64,000 bases of DNA from positions 180,511-244,510 of the forward strand of contig NZ_JBFBCI010000004.1 in NCBI RefSeq assembly GCF_040683095.1. Direction: 5' to 3'. The position numbers were made by a program, and so were the translations under genes. The notes under the pieces were generated by a model that saw nothing but the letters and a program-made list of their open reading frames with translations, was not told where the DNA came from and searched no databases. The DNA is from Sphaerisporangium sp040683095 (GTDB taxonomy: Bacteria; Actinomycetota; Actinomycetes; Streptosporangiales; Streptosporangiaceae). Position 1 is the stretch's first letter. Every line of letters starts with the position of its first letter. Below, in pieces: positions 48,792 through 58,266 of this stretch.

Positions 48792-49292
48792 ATGGTCGAT
48801 GAATTTCCTCCCCCCACCGTGACCGTCCCGGCTTACGAGCTGAGTGACCTCCGCTCCCTCATGGCGAAGTGGGCGCAGAAGACGCACCAAAACTCGGTGA
48901 TCGTCACAGAGCACAGCGATCTCATTCGCTGCATCTACAACCGGCTCGAACACTTCGGTTCGGCGCAGGATGACCTGATCACCGAGGTACACGACCTCCG
49001 CAAGCGCATGATCGGCGTCGAGGCAGGTGTCACCGACCTGCGGTCGCAGTTCGCCGACCTCCGCAGCGATGTGAACGAGATCAGGGCCGACGTGACGGAT
49101 CTCCGAACCGAGGTCGGAGAGATCAAGAGCACGATGGTCACCAAAACCGAGCTCGACGAGGTCAAGGCCGACCTGGCCGGAGTCAAGACCGACCTGGCCG
49201 GAGTCAAGACCGACCTCGCCGGGGTCAAGGCCGAGGTGGCCGGGGTGGACGGCAAGATGGATTTGCTGCTCGCGCACTTCCAGCTCAACTGA
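48792..49292 (+). CDS. Coiled-coil hypothetical protein with repeated LAGVKTD units
   Basis: From ATG 48792 (MVDEFPPPTVTVPAYELSDL) the product is 166 aa; another ATG at 48780 would add four residues. After about 60 residues the protein becomes one long coiled coil: AGVTDLRSQFADLRSDVNEI, then VKADLAGVKTDLAGVKTDLA, ending in KMDLLLAHFQLN. The heptad-like repeats resemble small apolipoprotein- or DUF-type coil proteins found as orphans in actinomycetes. No signal or membrane segment. It lies between the importer terminator and ung. Function unknown. Confidence 0.75.
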   Translation: MVDEFPPPTVTVPAYELSDLRSLMAKWAQKTHQNSVIVTEHSDLIRCIYNRLEHFGSAQDDLITEVHDLRKRMIGVEAGVTDLRSQFADLRSDVNEIRADVTDLRTEVGEIKSTMVTKTELDEVKADLAGVKTDLAGVKTDLAGVKAEVAGVDGKMDLLLAHFQLN

Positions 49293-49333
49293 GTTCGCGT
49301 CCGGTTGTCGGTCGTCACGGCTAGGATCCCGGC

Positions 49334-50011
49334 ATGACCGGACGTCCATTACACGAAGTCGTCGAATCCGGGTGGGCAACCGCCCTGGAGCCCGTCGCCG
49401 AGCGCATCTCCGCGCTCGGCGACTTCCTCAGGCAGGAGATCGCCGAGGGCAGGCAATATCTTCCCGCGGGCGCGAATGTCCTGCGGGCTTTCCAGCAGCC
49501 GTTCGACCAGGTGCGCGTGCTCATCGTCGGGCAGGACCCCTACCCCACTCCCGGTCACGCCGTCGGCCTGAGCTTCTCCGTCGCGCCGGACGTCCGTCCG
49601 CTGCCGGGCAGCCTGGTGAACATCTACAAGGAGTACACCGCCGACCTCGGCTACCCGCAGCCCTCCAACGGCGACCTGACCCCATGGACGGAACAGGGCG
49701 TGCTGCTGCTCAACAGGGCGCTCACCGTCGCGCCGGGCAAGCCGGCCTCACACCGCGGCAAGGGGTGGGAGGAGGTCACCGAGCAGGCGATCCACGCGCT
49801 GGCCGCCCGGGGCGGCCCGCTGGTCGCCATCTTGTGGGGCCGTGACGCCCGCTCGCTCAAGCCGATGCTCGGCCAGGTGCCCGCCGTCGAGTCGGCCCAC
49901 CCGAGCCCGCTGTCGGCGCGCAGCGGCTTCTTCGGCAGCCGCCCGTTCAGCCGGGCCAACGAGCTGCTGCAGAAGCAGGGCGCGGCCCCGGTCGAGTGGA
50001 AGCTTCCCTGA
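49334..50011 (+). CDS. ung: Uracil-DNA glycosylase, family 1
   Basis: Removes uracil from DNA to start base-excision repair. The 225-aa protein has the water-activating loop GQDPYPTPGHAVGLSFS (catalytic Asp), the uracil-recognition LLLNRALTV and the DNA-intercalation loop AHPSPLSARSGFFGSRPFS. The length is typical of Ung. It lies between the coiled-coil gene and a shared terminator with the convergent pgm gene. Confidence 0.97.
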   Translation: MTGRPLHEVVESGWATALEPVAERISALGDFLRQEIAEGRQYLPAGANVLRAFQQPFDQVRVLIVGQDPYPTPGHAVGLSFSVAPDVRPLPGSLVNIYKEYTADLGYPQPSNGDLTPWTEQGVLLLNRALTVAPGKPASHRGKGWEEVTEQAIHALAARGGPLVAILWGRDARSLKPMLGQVPAVESAHPSPLSARSGFFGSRPFSRANELLQKQGAAPVEWKLP

Positions 50012-50075
50012 CGCGAGCGAACCCGGCCGCGCGCCCGGGTCGCTGAGACCCGTACCGCGCCAGACCGGCCACACC

Positions 50076-50105
50076 GACGCGCCCGCCAGAACGGGCGGGC
50101 GCGTC
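50076..50105. terminator. Bidirectional terminator between ung and pgm
   Basis: Perfect 12-bp stem GACGCGCCCGCC/GGCGGGCGCGTC with a 6-nt loop, placed between two convergent genes (ung ends 50011, pgm ends 50148), so it can serve both. Confidence 0.75.
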
Positions 50106-50147
50106 ACCACGCGCGGGTCACCCACCCGCCCTCGCGGGCATCGAAGG

Positions 50148-51797
<1,650 letters not shown>

Positions 51798-52017
51798 GAG
51801 AACTCCCTCGTCCCGCGCTCGTTTTCCGCTGCGATGGCATACCCTCGGCCGGTCCGGTTAATACGGATATCGGACCGCAGGCCAGATGGTACTCAGGCGC
51901 CGAGGCCACCCCGAAGCCGCACCTAACGCACGCCGACAATTCGGATTGATCCGTTTGCCGGTCGTCCTAATTCGTAAGGATTCCTTCCGGTACGATCAGC
52001 GCAAAGGCGAGGAGGAG

Positions 52018-52788
52018 ATGCGCGTGACGACCGCCCTGGACGCCTTCGACGTCCGAACGCCGAACTCGGCCCGTGTCTACGACTACATGCTCGGCGGCAA
52101 GGACAACTTCGCCGCGGACCGCGAGGCGGCCGAGCAGATCTTCCGCGTGTTCCCCGAGACCCGCGAGGCCGTCCAGCGCAACCGCGAGTTCCTCGGCAAC
52201 GCCGTCCGGCGCCTGGCGGAGTACGGAATCCGCCAGTTCGTGGACATCGGAGCCGGGCTGCCTACCCTGGATAACGTGCACGAGGTCGCCCGCGCCGCCG
52301 CACCCGGCACGCGGACGGTGTACGTCGACAACGACCCGCTCGTGTGCGTGCACGGCCGCGCGCTGCTCGCCAACACCCCCACCGTCGCCATGATCGACGG
52401 GGACATCCGCAAGCCCGAGGACATCCGCGACAAGGTCTCCCAGACCAGGCTGGTCGACTGGAACCGGCCGGTCGGGCTGCTCATGGTCGCGACGCTGCAG
52501 CTCGTCGAGGACCCGTACGAGCACGTGGCCATGCTGCGGGACCTTCTCGCGCCCGGCAGCTACCTCGTGATCAGCCACCTCAGCAAGACCCGGGAACACG
52601 CCGACGACACCGAACGGCTCCAGGACATCTGGGCCCAGGGCGGCGTCCCCATGTTCCCGCGCGGCCCCGAGGAGATCGACCGCTTCATCGGCGACTTCGA
52701 GCGCGTCGACCTCGACCGCTTCATCCCGTCCCACATCGCCTGCCGCTTCGTCCACATCGGCTGGGCCGCCGTCGCCCTCAAACACTGA
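52018..52788 (+). CDS. SAM-dependent methyltransferase-fold protein, DUF574
   Basis: The product is 256 aa from ATG 52018; a GTG two codons on, at 52024, has better spacing from GGAGGAG and may be the real start. DUF574 (PF04672) signatures are NSARVYDYMLGGKDNFAADR, NREFLGNAVRRLAEYGIRQF and the SAM loop VDIGAGLPT. Members are abundant in actinomycetes, often near XRE/DUF397 genes, with unknown substrates. It is divergent from pgm. Confidence 0.92.
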   Translation: MRVTTALDAFDVRTPNSARVYDYMLGGKDNFAADREAAEQIFRVFPETREAVQRNREFLGNAVRRLAEYGIRQFVDIGAGLPTLDNVHEVARAAAPGTRTVYVDNDPLVCVHGRALLANTPTVAMIDGDIRKPEDIRDKVSQTRLVDWNRPVGLLMVATLQLVEDPYEHVAMLRDLLAPGSYLVISHLSKTREHADDTERLQDIWAQGGVPMFPRGPEEIDRFIGDFERVDLDRFIPSHIACRFVHIGWAAVALKH

Positions 52789-52875
52789 CCGGCCCTCCCT
52801 CCACCACGAGAACGGACCGGTCGCTGGTGAGAGCCGACGCGGGGGGCGATCCTGACGTCCGGTGGATGAACGGAT

Positions 52876-53199
52876 TTACTCCGACACCGCCGTCGCACCG
52901 TCGCCGGTGTCGGCGAGGTGGTGTTCCAGGGCCTCGACCTTGGAGGTCATCGCGTCGGTGACGCCCTGGCGGATGTCGGCCTTGAGGACGAGGCTCACGC
53001 GGGGGGCGACCTCGGCGACGGCCTCGACGGCGCGCTTCACCACGTCCATCACCTCGTCCCACTCGCCCTCGACGGTGGTGAACATGGCGTCGGTGCGGTT
53101 CGGCAGGCCGCTGTCGCGGACCACGCGCACGGCGCGGGCGACGGGCTCGGCCACGCCCTCGCCGACGCCGAGCGGGGTCACGGAGAATGCGATGATCAT
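52876..53199 (-). CDS. MTH1187-family thiamine-binding protein
   Basis: A 107-aa YqgV/MTH1187-like protein (IIAFSVTPLGVGEGVAEPVA, DAMFTTVEGEWDEVMDVVKR, RVSLVLKADIRQG). The family forms oligomeric beta-alpha-beta domains that bind thiamine or related molecules. Its ATG 53199 directly abuts the photolyase stop codon, so the genes are cotranscribed. It may therefore share light control through LitR, an unexpected partner for a photolyase. Confidence 0.85.
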   Translation of the reverse strand: MIIAFSVTPLGVGEGVAEPVARAVRVVRDSGLPNRTDAMFTTVEGEWDEVMDVVKRAVEAVAEVAPRVSLVLKADIRQGVTDAMTSKVEALEHHLADTGDGATAVSE

Positions 53200-54498
53200 C
53201 TATCCATTGTCGTGGGTCGTCAGCGGCGCCGGGTACCCGGGGACCCGCGGAGCGGCCTTCCAGGGCTCGTGGATCAGCGAAGCGGGCAGGGATGCCAGTT
53301 CGGGGACGTACCGTCGCACGTACGCGCCGTCCGGGTCGAACCTCATCGCCTGGCGCAGGGGGTCGAGCACGCGGTTCGGCCGGGTGTCGTTGCCCGTGCC
53401 CGCGACCCACTGCCAGTTGCCCCAGTTGCTGGGGATGTCCGCGTCCAGCAGCAACTCGGCGAAGTGCTCGCCGCCCACCCGCCAGTGGATCTTCAGCCGC
53501 CTGGTGAGGTAGAAGCCGACGATCATCCGGGCGCGGTTGTGCATCCAGCCCTCGGCCTGGAGCTGGCGCATCCCTGCGTCCACGATGGGCACCCCGGTCA
53601 TGCCCGCGCGCCACGCGTCGGCGGCGTGCGCGTCCTCGTTCCAGTCGACCTCGCGCGGCCGGTAGTCGCGGCGCGGCAGGTCGGGGAAGGCGAGGGCGAC
53701 CTGGTAGAAGAAGTCGCGCCAGCAGAGCTGCCGCACGAACTCCTCCGCCCCGGGGTAGCCGGCCGCCCGCGCGGCGACCTCGGCGGGCGACACGCAGCCG
53801 AACCGCAGGTAGGGGCTCAGCATCGAGGTCTGGTCCTCGGCCGGCTGGTCGCGCCCGTCGGCGTAGTCGGCCAGGCAGAGCTCCAGCCACAGGTCCAGGT
53901 GCCGGCGTGCCAGGGTCTCGCCGCCGCACAGGTACCCGTACGGGGTGCGCGGCCGGGCCGGGAGCTCGCCGGGCTCGACGCCGGGCGGCAGCGTCACCAC
54001 CCGCGGCGGGCCGATCACGGGCCGGTGGGCCGTCTTCGACCAGGCCCGCCAGTACGGCGTGAACACCCGGTAGTGGTCGCCTCCGGCGGGCCTCAGCCGG
54101 TCGGGAGGCACGATGGTGACGCCGGGAAAGAGCCGGAACTGGAGCCGCCGCTCGGCGCACGCGCGGGACAGCCGTTCCTGGCGCCGCCGCGCGTAGGCGC
54201 TGACGTCGGCCGAGGTCCAGATGGCCGGCGCACCCACATCGCCGGCCAACTGGACGGCCTCGGCCACCGGATCGCCCCGTCGCAGGACGAGGTCGCCTCC
54301 GAGGTCTCGCAGAGAGGACCGCAGGCCGCTCAGCGCCTCGGTCAGGAAGCCCTGGCGGTGGCGTGCCCGGATCGCCGGATCGACCACGAACAGGGGCACG
54401 ACATGGCGCGCACGCCCGCACGCCTCGGCGAGGGCCGGGTGGTCGCAGGTCCGCAGGTCCCGGTTGAACAGGACGATCACCGTCTCCAGACTGTCCAT
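53200..54498 (-). CDS. phr: Deoxyribodipyrimidine photolyase (class I CPD)
   Basis: Light-driven flavoenzyme that repairs cyclobutane pyrimidine dimers. The 432-aa protein has the antenna domain (VIVLFNRDLRTCDHPALAEA) and the FAD-binding domain: TSMLSPYLRFGCVSPAEVA, QLCWRDFFYQVALAFPDLP and GMRQLQAEGWMHNRARMIVG. WQWVAGTGNDTRPNRV follows. It is divergent from litR across 151 bp and is followed by the thiamine-binding gene. In Streptomyces coelicolor, phr-type genes are LitR/LitS targets, so light induction is likely. Confidence 0.95.
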   Translation of the reverse strand: MDSLETVIVLFNRDLRTCDHPALAEACGRARHVVPLFVVDPAIRARHRQGFLTEALSGLRSSLRDLGGDLVLRRGDPVAEAVQLAGDVGAPAIWTSADVSAYARRRQERLSRACAERRLQFRLFPGVTIVPPDRLRPAGGDHYRVFTPYWRAWSKTAHRPVIGPPRVVTLPPGVEPGELPARPRTPYGYLCGGETLARRHLDLWLELCLADYADGRDQPAEDQTSMLSPYLRFGCVSPAEVAARAAGYPGAEEFVRQLCWRDFFYQVALAFPDLPRRDYRPREVDWNEDAHAADAWRAGMTGVPIVDAGMRQLQAEGWMHNRARMIVGFYLTRRLKIHWRVGGEHFAELLLDADIPSNWGNWQWVAGTGNDTRPNRVLDPLRQAMRFDPDGAYVRRYVPELASLPASLIHEPWKAAPRVPGYPAPLTTHDNG

Positions 54499-54649
54499 GA
54501 TGATGTATTCGTGCGGTCACCCCTGGGCGGTTGCGTCCGGCCGGGGTCGATTCCCCGAAGTATCCGATGAAGGTCCGGCCGGTGGCCGCCACCTGGCAGG
54601 CTTGTAAGGCGAAGATCCGCGATCGGGCGGGCGAGGTCGGAGTGCGCGT
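54499..54649. promoter_or_regulatory. Divergent promoter region between phr and litR
   Basis: A 151-bp region that must hold promoters for phr (left) and litR (right). It is expected to contain a LitR operator and possibly a LitS promoter; no site could be defined confidently by eye. Confidence 0.5.
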
Positions 54650-55627
54650 GTGGTGAACGACGAGCCGCAGGAGGACGGGCCGAGCTACGGCATCGGAGCC
54701 GTGGCCCGGCGCCTCGGCGTGCCCGCGCCCACCTTGCGCACCTGGAACCTGCGCTACGGCATCGGGCCGAGCCGGCGCAGCGCGGGCGGTCACCGGCGCT
54801 ACGACGCGGTCGACCTGCTGCGGCTCGAGGAGATGACCCGGCTGATCAAGGTGGGCCTGCCGCCGGCCGAGGCCGCCCACGCGGCCCTGAGCGTGCGGGC
54901 GACGCTGCTGGAACCCCCTCCGGCCCGCGAGCAGGAGACCCCCGCCACGCCGGACACCGGGGCAGGCCCGGGCGCGACGGCCGTGCCGGGTGCCTGGGTC
55001 ATGCCTGGTGCCGCCATGGTGCCGAGCGCGGCGGTGCTGACCCGGGCGGCGTTCCACCTCGACGCCGACGCGGTGGCCGAGGGCCTGGAGGCGGCGATCG
55101 GCGCGCACGGCGCGGCCTGGATGTGGGAGCGGCTGGCGCTGCCGGTCTTCGGCGCGATCATCCGGCGGCAGGAGGCCACGGGTGGAGGCGTCGAGATCGA
55201 GCATCTGTTCTCCGAGCGGCTGCTGAGCGCGCTGAGCCGGCGCGTCGGAAGGCCTCCGCGTCCGGGGCATCCCCGCATCGTCCTGCTGGCCTGCGCGCAG
55301 GACGAGCAGCACAGCCTGCCGGTGTACGCGCTGGCCGCCACGCTGACCACGACGCTGGGCCTGGAGACCCGGGTCCTCGGCCCCCGCACGCCGTACGCCG
55401 CCCTGGCCGACGCCATGCGCCGCCTCGGCCCCGTCGCGGTGTTCGTCTGGTCGCAGATCTCGGAAACGGGCGACCCCGCGCCGCTGGCCGCGCTCCCCGT
55501 CCTCCGCCCGGCGAGCCGGACCCTCGTGGGCGGCCCCGGCTGGCACGCCGAACGGCTTCCCGCCTCCGTCACGCACATGTCGTCCCTGCACGCCGCCGTG
55601 ACCGAGGTCCGCGCGTCCCTCGGCTGA
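54650..55627 (+). CDS. litR: LitR/CarH-type MerR regulator with B12-binding domain
   Basis: A 325-aa light sensor-type repressor that uses adenosylcobalamin. The MerR domain is at about 13-60 (YGIGAVARRLGVPAPTLRTW, AGGHRRYDAVDLLRLEEM). A Pro/Ala linker leads to the helix bundle with VEIEHLFSERLLSAL and to the cobalamin-binding Rossmann part with the ligand motif AQDEQHSLPVYALAATLTTT (ExH). The Trp expected nine residues before the EH pair appears to be Gln here, which could change light response. GTG 54650 is used. It is followed by an ECF sigma gene and divergent from phr, the layout of Streptomyces litR loci. Confidence 0.87.
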   Translation: MVNDEPQEDGPSYGIGAVARRLGVPAPTLRTWNLRYGIGPSRRSAGGHRRYDAVDLLRLEEMTRLIKVGLPPAEAAHAALSVRATLLEPPPAREQETPATPDTGAGPGATAVPGAWVMPGAAMVPSAAVLTRAAFHLDADAVAEGLEAAIGAHGAAWMWERLALPVFGAIIRRQEATGGGVEIEHLFSERLLSALSRRVGRPPRPGHPRIVLLACAQDEQHSLPVYALAATLTTTLGLETRVLGPRTPYAALADAMRRLGPVAVFVWSQISETGDPAPLAALPVLRPASRTLVGGPGWHAERLPASVTHMSSLHAAVTEVRASLG

Positions 55628-55833
55628 TCCGACCGGCCTCGGCAGACCGCCGACGGCCTACCTCCGGCTGACTTGCGGCGGCTTCCCTTCCGACGGGGAC
55701 GGCGTGGGTGCTCGTCGTGGTGACTCTTGGTGAAGTCTTGACTCCGGTTTGGCCACTTCGGCTTGTGTTGTGTACGCACGCCGGTCTATGAATAGGTTTT
55801 GAATAAGTTTTCTCGCCCCCGGAGGAGGGTCCC

Positions 55834-56358
55834 ATGGCCCGCACGCTCGGCTCGCGGCTGGCGAGCGGTGACGACGACGCCCTCGAGGAGTGCTTCAGAT
55901 CCCGCTCCTCGCTGGTCACCGGCTACCTGCGCAGGCTCGTGCCCGCGCAGGACGTGGAGGATCTGCGGCAGGTGGTCTTCTCGGAGGTGTGGCGCTCGCG
56001 GCACCGCTACGACCCGGAGCGCAGCCTGGAAGCGTGGATTCTCGGCATCACGCGCAAGCGCGCCATCGACCACCTGCGGGTACGCACGCTCACGACCGTC
56101 CCCCTGGACAGCGTGGGCGAGGCCGTCGGCGGCGACGGCCGCGACACGGCGGACGCGCTCGGACGACGCGACCAGGTCCAGCGGGCGCTCGCGGTGCTGC
56201 CCGGGCCGCAGCGCGAGGCCATCGAGCTGGCGTACTACGGCGATCTCACGCAGCGGGAGATCGCCGAGCGGCTGGACATCCCCCTGGGCACGGTGAAGGC
56301 GCGCACGGCGCGCGGCCTCCACCGCCTGTCCACGGTGCTGTCGGCGCTCGCCGCCTGA
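55834..56358 (+). CDS. litS: ECF sigma factor, LitS-like
   Basis: A 174-aa sigma-70 family protein. ATG 55834 has a strong CGGAGGAGGG site. Region 2 reads LVTGYLRRLVPAQDVEDLRQ and VVFSEVWRSRHRYD, and region 4 reads LPGPQREAIELAYYGDLTQR and EIAERLDIPLGTVKARTARG. It lies 206 bp downstream of litR on the same strand. In the Streptomyces model LitR represses litS in the dark and LitS drives carotenoid and photolyase genes. No crt genes are in the window, so the likely local target is phr. The LitS name rests on context more than sequence. Confidence 0.83.
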   Translation: MARTLGSRLASGDDDALEECFRSRSSLVTGYLRRLVPAQDVEDLRQVVFSEVWRSRHRYDPERSLEAWILGITRKRAIDHLRVRTLTTVPLDSVGEAVGGDGRDTADALGRRDQVQRALAVLPGPQREAIELAYYGDLTQREIAERLDIPLGTVKARTARGLHRLSTVLSALAA

Positions 56359-56477
56359 GCGAGCGCCCATCTCCAGCAGGCCCGACGTCAGACCGCTCGG
56401 GAGGCCCTCCACCACACGGACGCCTTCCGGAGGCCCGCCGTCAGACGGACGCCCTGAGGTCGGACGGACGCCTGAGG

Positions 56478-58229
56478 TCAGACCGGGCGGACGACCGCCA
56501 GGGAGCGCGGCGGCAGCGTCAGCGAGGCGTCGTGCGCGGTGACCTTCTCATCCGAGGCGAGCAGCACCTCGGCCACGGCGATCGGCAGCGTGACGGGCGC
56601 GCCGCCGAGGTTGGCGGCCACGCGCAGGGAGCCCCGGGTGACGACGACCCAGCGGTCGTCCTCGCTGAACTCGGCCGAGACCCGGTCCAGCCGGGGGTCG
56701 GCGAGGTCGGGGTGGTCCCGGCGCAGCCTGATCAGCGCGCGGTACCAGTCCAGCACCTCGCGGTGGCCCGGCGCGGCGGGCTCGGTCCAGTCGAGCTTCG
56801 AGCGGTGGAAGGTGGCCTCGTCCTGCGGATCGGGCGCGGTGCCCGCCCAGTCGTCGTAGCCGAAGCCGACGAACTCCCGCTCCCGCCGCTCGCTCTCGCC
56901 CTGCGCCAGGTGCGGCTCGACGTGGTCGGTGAAGAACAGGAACGGCGTGCTCGCCGCCCATTCCTCCCCCATGAACAGCATCGGCGTGAACGGCGAGGTC
57001 AGCAGCAGGCCCGCGCCGAGCCTCAGCGCCTCGGCCGGCAGCCGGTCGCCCGCCGCCCGGTTGCCGATCTGGTCGTGGTTCTGGACGAAACAGACGAAGC
57101 GGTGGCCAGGGACGCGCGGCCGGTCCACCGGCCGCCCGTGCGTGCGGCCCCGGAACGTCGAGAAGGTGCCGTCGTGGAAGTACGCGCTGGTGAGGACCTT
57201 GGCCAGGGCGCCCATCGACCCGAAGTCGCCGTAGTAGCCGTGGCGCTCGCCGCTGACCGCCGAGTGCAGGGCGTGGTGTACGTCGTCGTCCCAGGCGGCG
57301 GCCAGGCCGTAGCCGCCGGCCTCGCGCGGGGTGACCAGCCGGGGGTCGTTCAGGTCGGCCTCCGCGATCAGCGTGAGCGGACGTCCGAGCGTGGCCGACA
57401 GCGCGTCGACCTCGGTGGCGAGCTCCTCCAGGAAGTGGACGGCCCGCTTGTCGTGGAAGGCGTGCACGGCGTCCAGCCGCAGGCCGTCGATGTGGAAGTC
57501 GCGCAGCCACTGCACGGCGTTGCCGACGAAGTAGCGGCGCACCTCGTCCGACTCCTTGCCGTCGAGGTTGATCGCCTGCCCCCAGAAGGACGAGGCCGAA
57601 TCGTGGAAGTAGGGCCCGAACTGGGCGAGGAAGTTCCCCGAGGGGCCGAGGTGGTTGTAGACGACGTCCAGCAGCACGCCGATGCCCGCGCGGTGGCTGG
57701 CGTCCACGAACCGCTTGAGCCCGTCGGGGCCGCCGTACTCCTCGTGCACCGCGTACAGGTCGACGCCGTCGTACCCCCAGTTGTGGCGGCCGGGGACGGG
57801 CGGGACCGGCATCAGCTCGACGTAGCCGACGCCGAGCTGCACCAGGTGCTCCAGCTTGCCCGCGGCCGCGTCGAACGTGCCCTCCGGGGTGAACGTGCCG
57901 ACGTGCAGCTCGTAGATCACCGAGCCGGGCAGGGTGCGCCCGCGCCAGCCCTGGTCGTTCCAGGCGTACCGGCCGTGGTCGTAGACGCGGCTCGGGCCGA
58001 ACACGCCGTACGGCTGCCAACGCGTCCTCGGGTCGGGGAACACCTCGCCGCCGTCGACGCTGAACGCGTAGTCGGTGCCGTGCGCGGCGCCGGGCACCTC
58101 CGCCGTCCACCAGCCCCCAGGGCCGCGGACCATCTCGTGCCGCTCGGCCTTGTCGATCTCGACCTCGACACGGCCGGCCGTCGGTGCCCAGACCTCGAAC
58201 ATGTTCCTCCCGCCGTCGAAGGGCGTCAT
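56478..58229 (-). CDS. treZ: Malto-oligosyltrehalose trehalohydrolase
   Basis: GH13 enzyme that releases trehalose from maltooligosyl-trehalose made by TreY. The 583-aa protein has a CBM48-like N-terminal domain (FEVWAPTAGRVEVEI). Catalytic motifs are VVYNHLGPSGNFL, nucleophile Asp in DGLRLDAVHAFHD, acid/base Glu in LIAEADLNDPR and Asp in VCFVQNHDQIGNR. It is downstream of treY on the same strand (37-bp gap). Together with glgX the order is glgX-treY-treZ, the TreXYZ pathway from glycogen to trehalose. Confidence 0.96.
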   Translation of the reverse strand: MTPFDGGRNMFEVWAPTAGRVEVEIDKAERHEMVRGPGGWWTAEVPGAAHGTDYAFSVDGGEVFPDPRTRWQPYGVFGPSRVYDHGRYAWNDQGWRGRTLPGSVIYELHVGTFTPEGTFDAAAGKLEHLVQLGVGYVELMPVPPVPGRHNWGYDGVDLYAVHEEYGGPDGLKRFVDASHRAGIGVLLDVVYNHLGPSGNFLAQFGPYFHDSASSFWGQAINLDGKESDEVRRYFVGNAVQWLRDFHIDGLRLDAVHAFHDKRAVHFLEELATEVDALSATLGRPLTLIAEADLNDPRLVTPREAGGYGLAAAWDDDVHHALHSAVSGERHGYYGDFGSMGALAKVLTSAYFHDGTFSTFRGRTHGRPVDRPRVPGHRFVCFVQNHDQIGNRAAGDRLPAEALRLGAGLLLTSPFTPMLFMGEEWAASTPFLFFTDHVEPHLAQGESERREREFVGFGYDDWAGTAPDPQDEATFHRSKLDWTEPAAPGHREVLDWYRALIRLRRDHPDLADPRLDRVSAEFSEDDRWVVVTRGSLRVAANLGGAPVTLPIAVAEVLLASDEKVTAHDASLTLPPRSLAVVRPV

Positions 58230-58266
58230 AGGGGGTCACAGGGACAACACAGAAAAAGCGCGCGAA

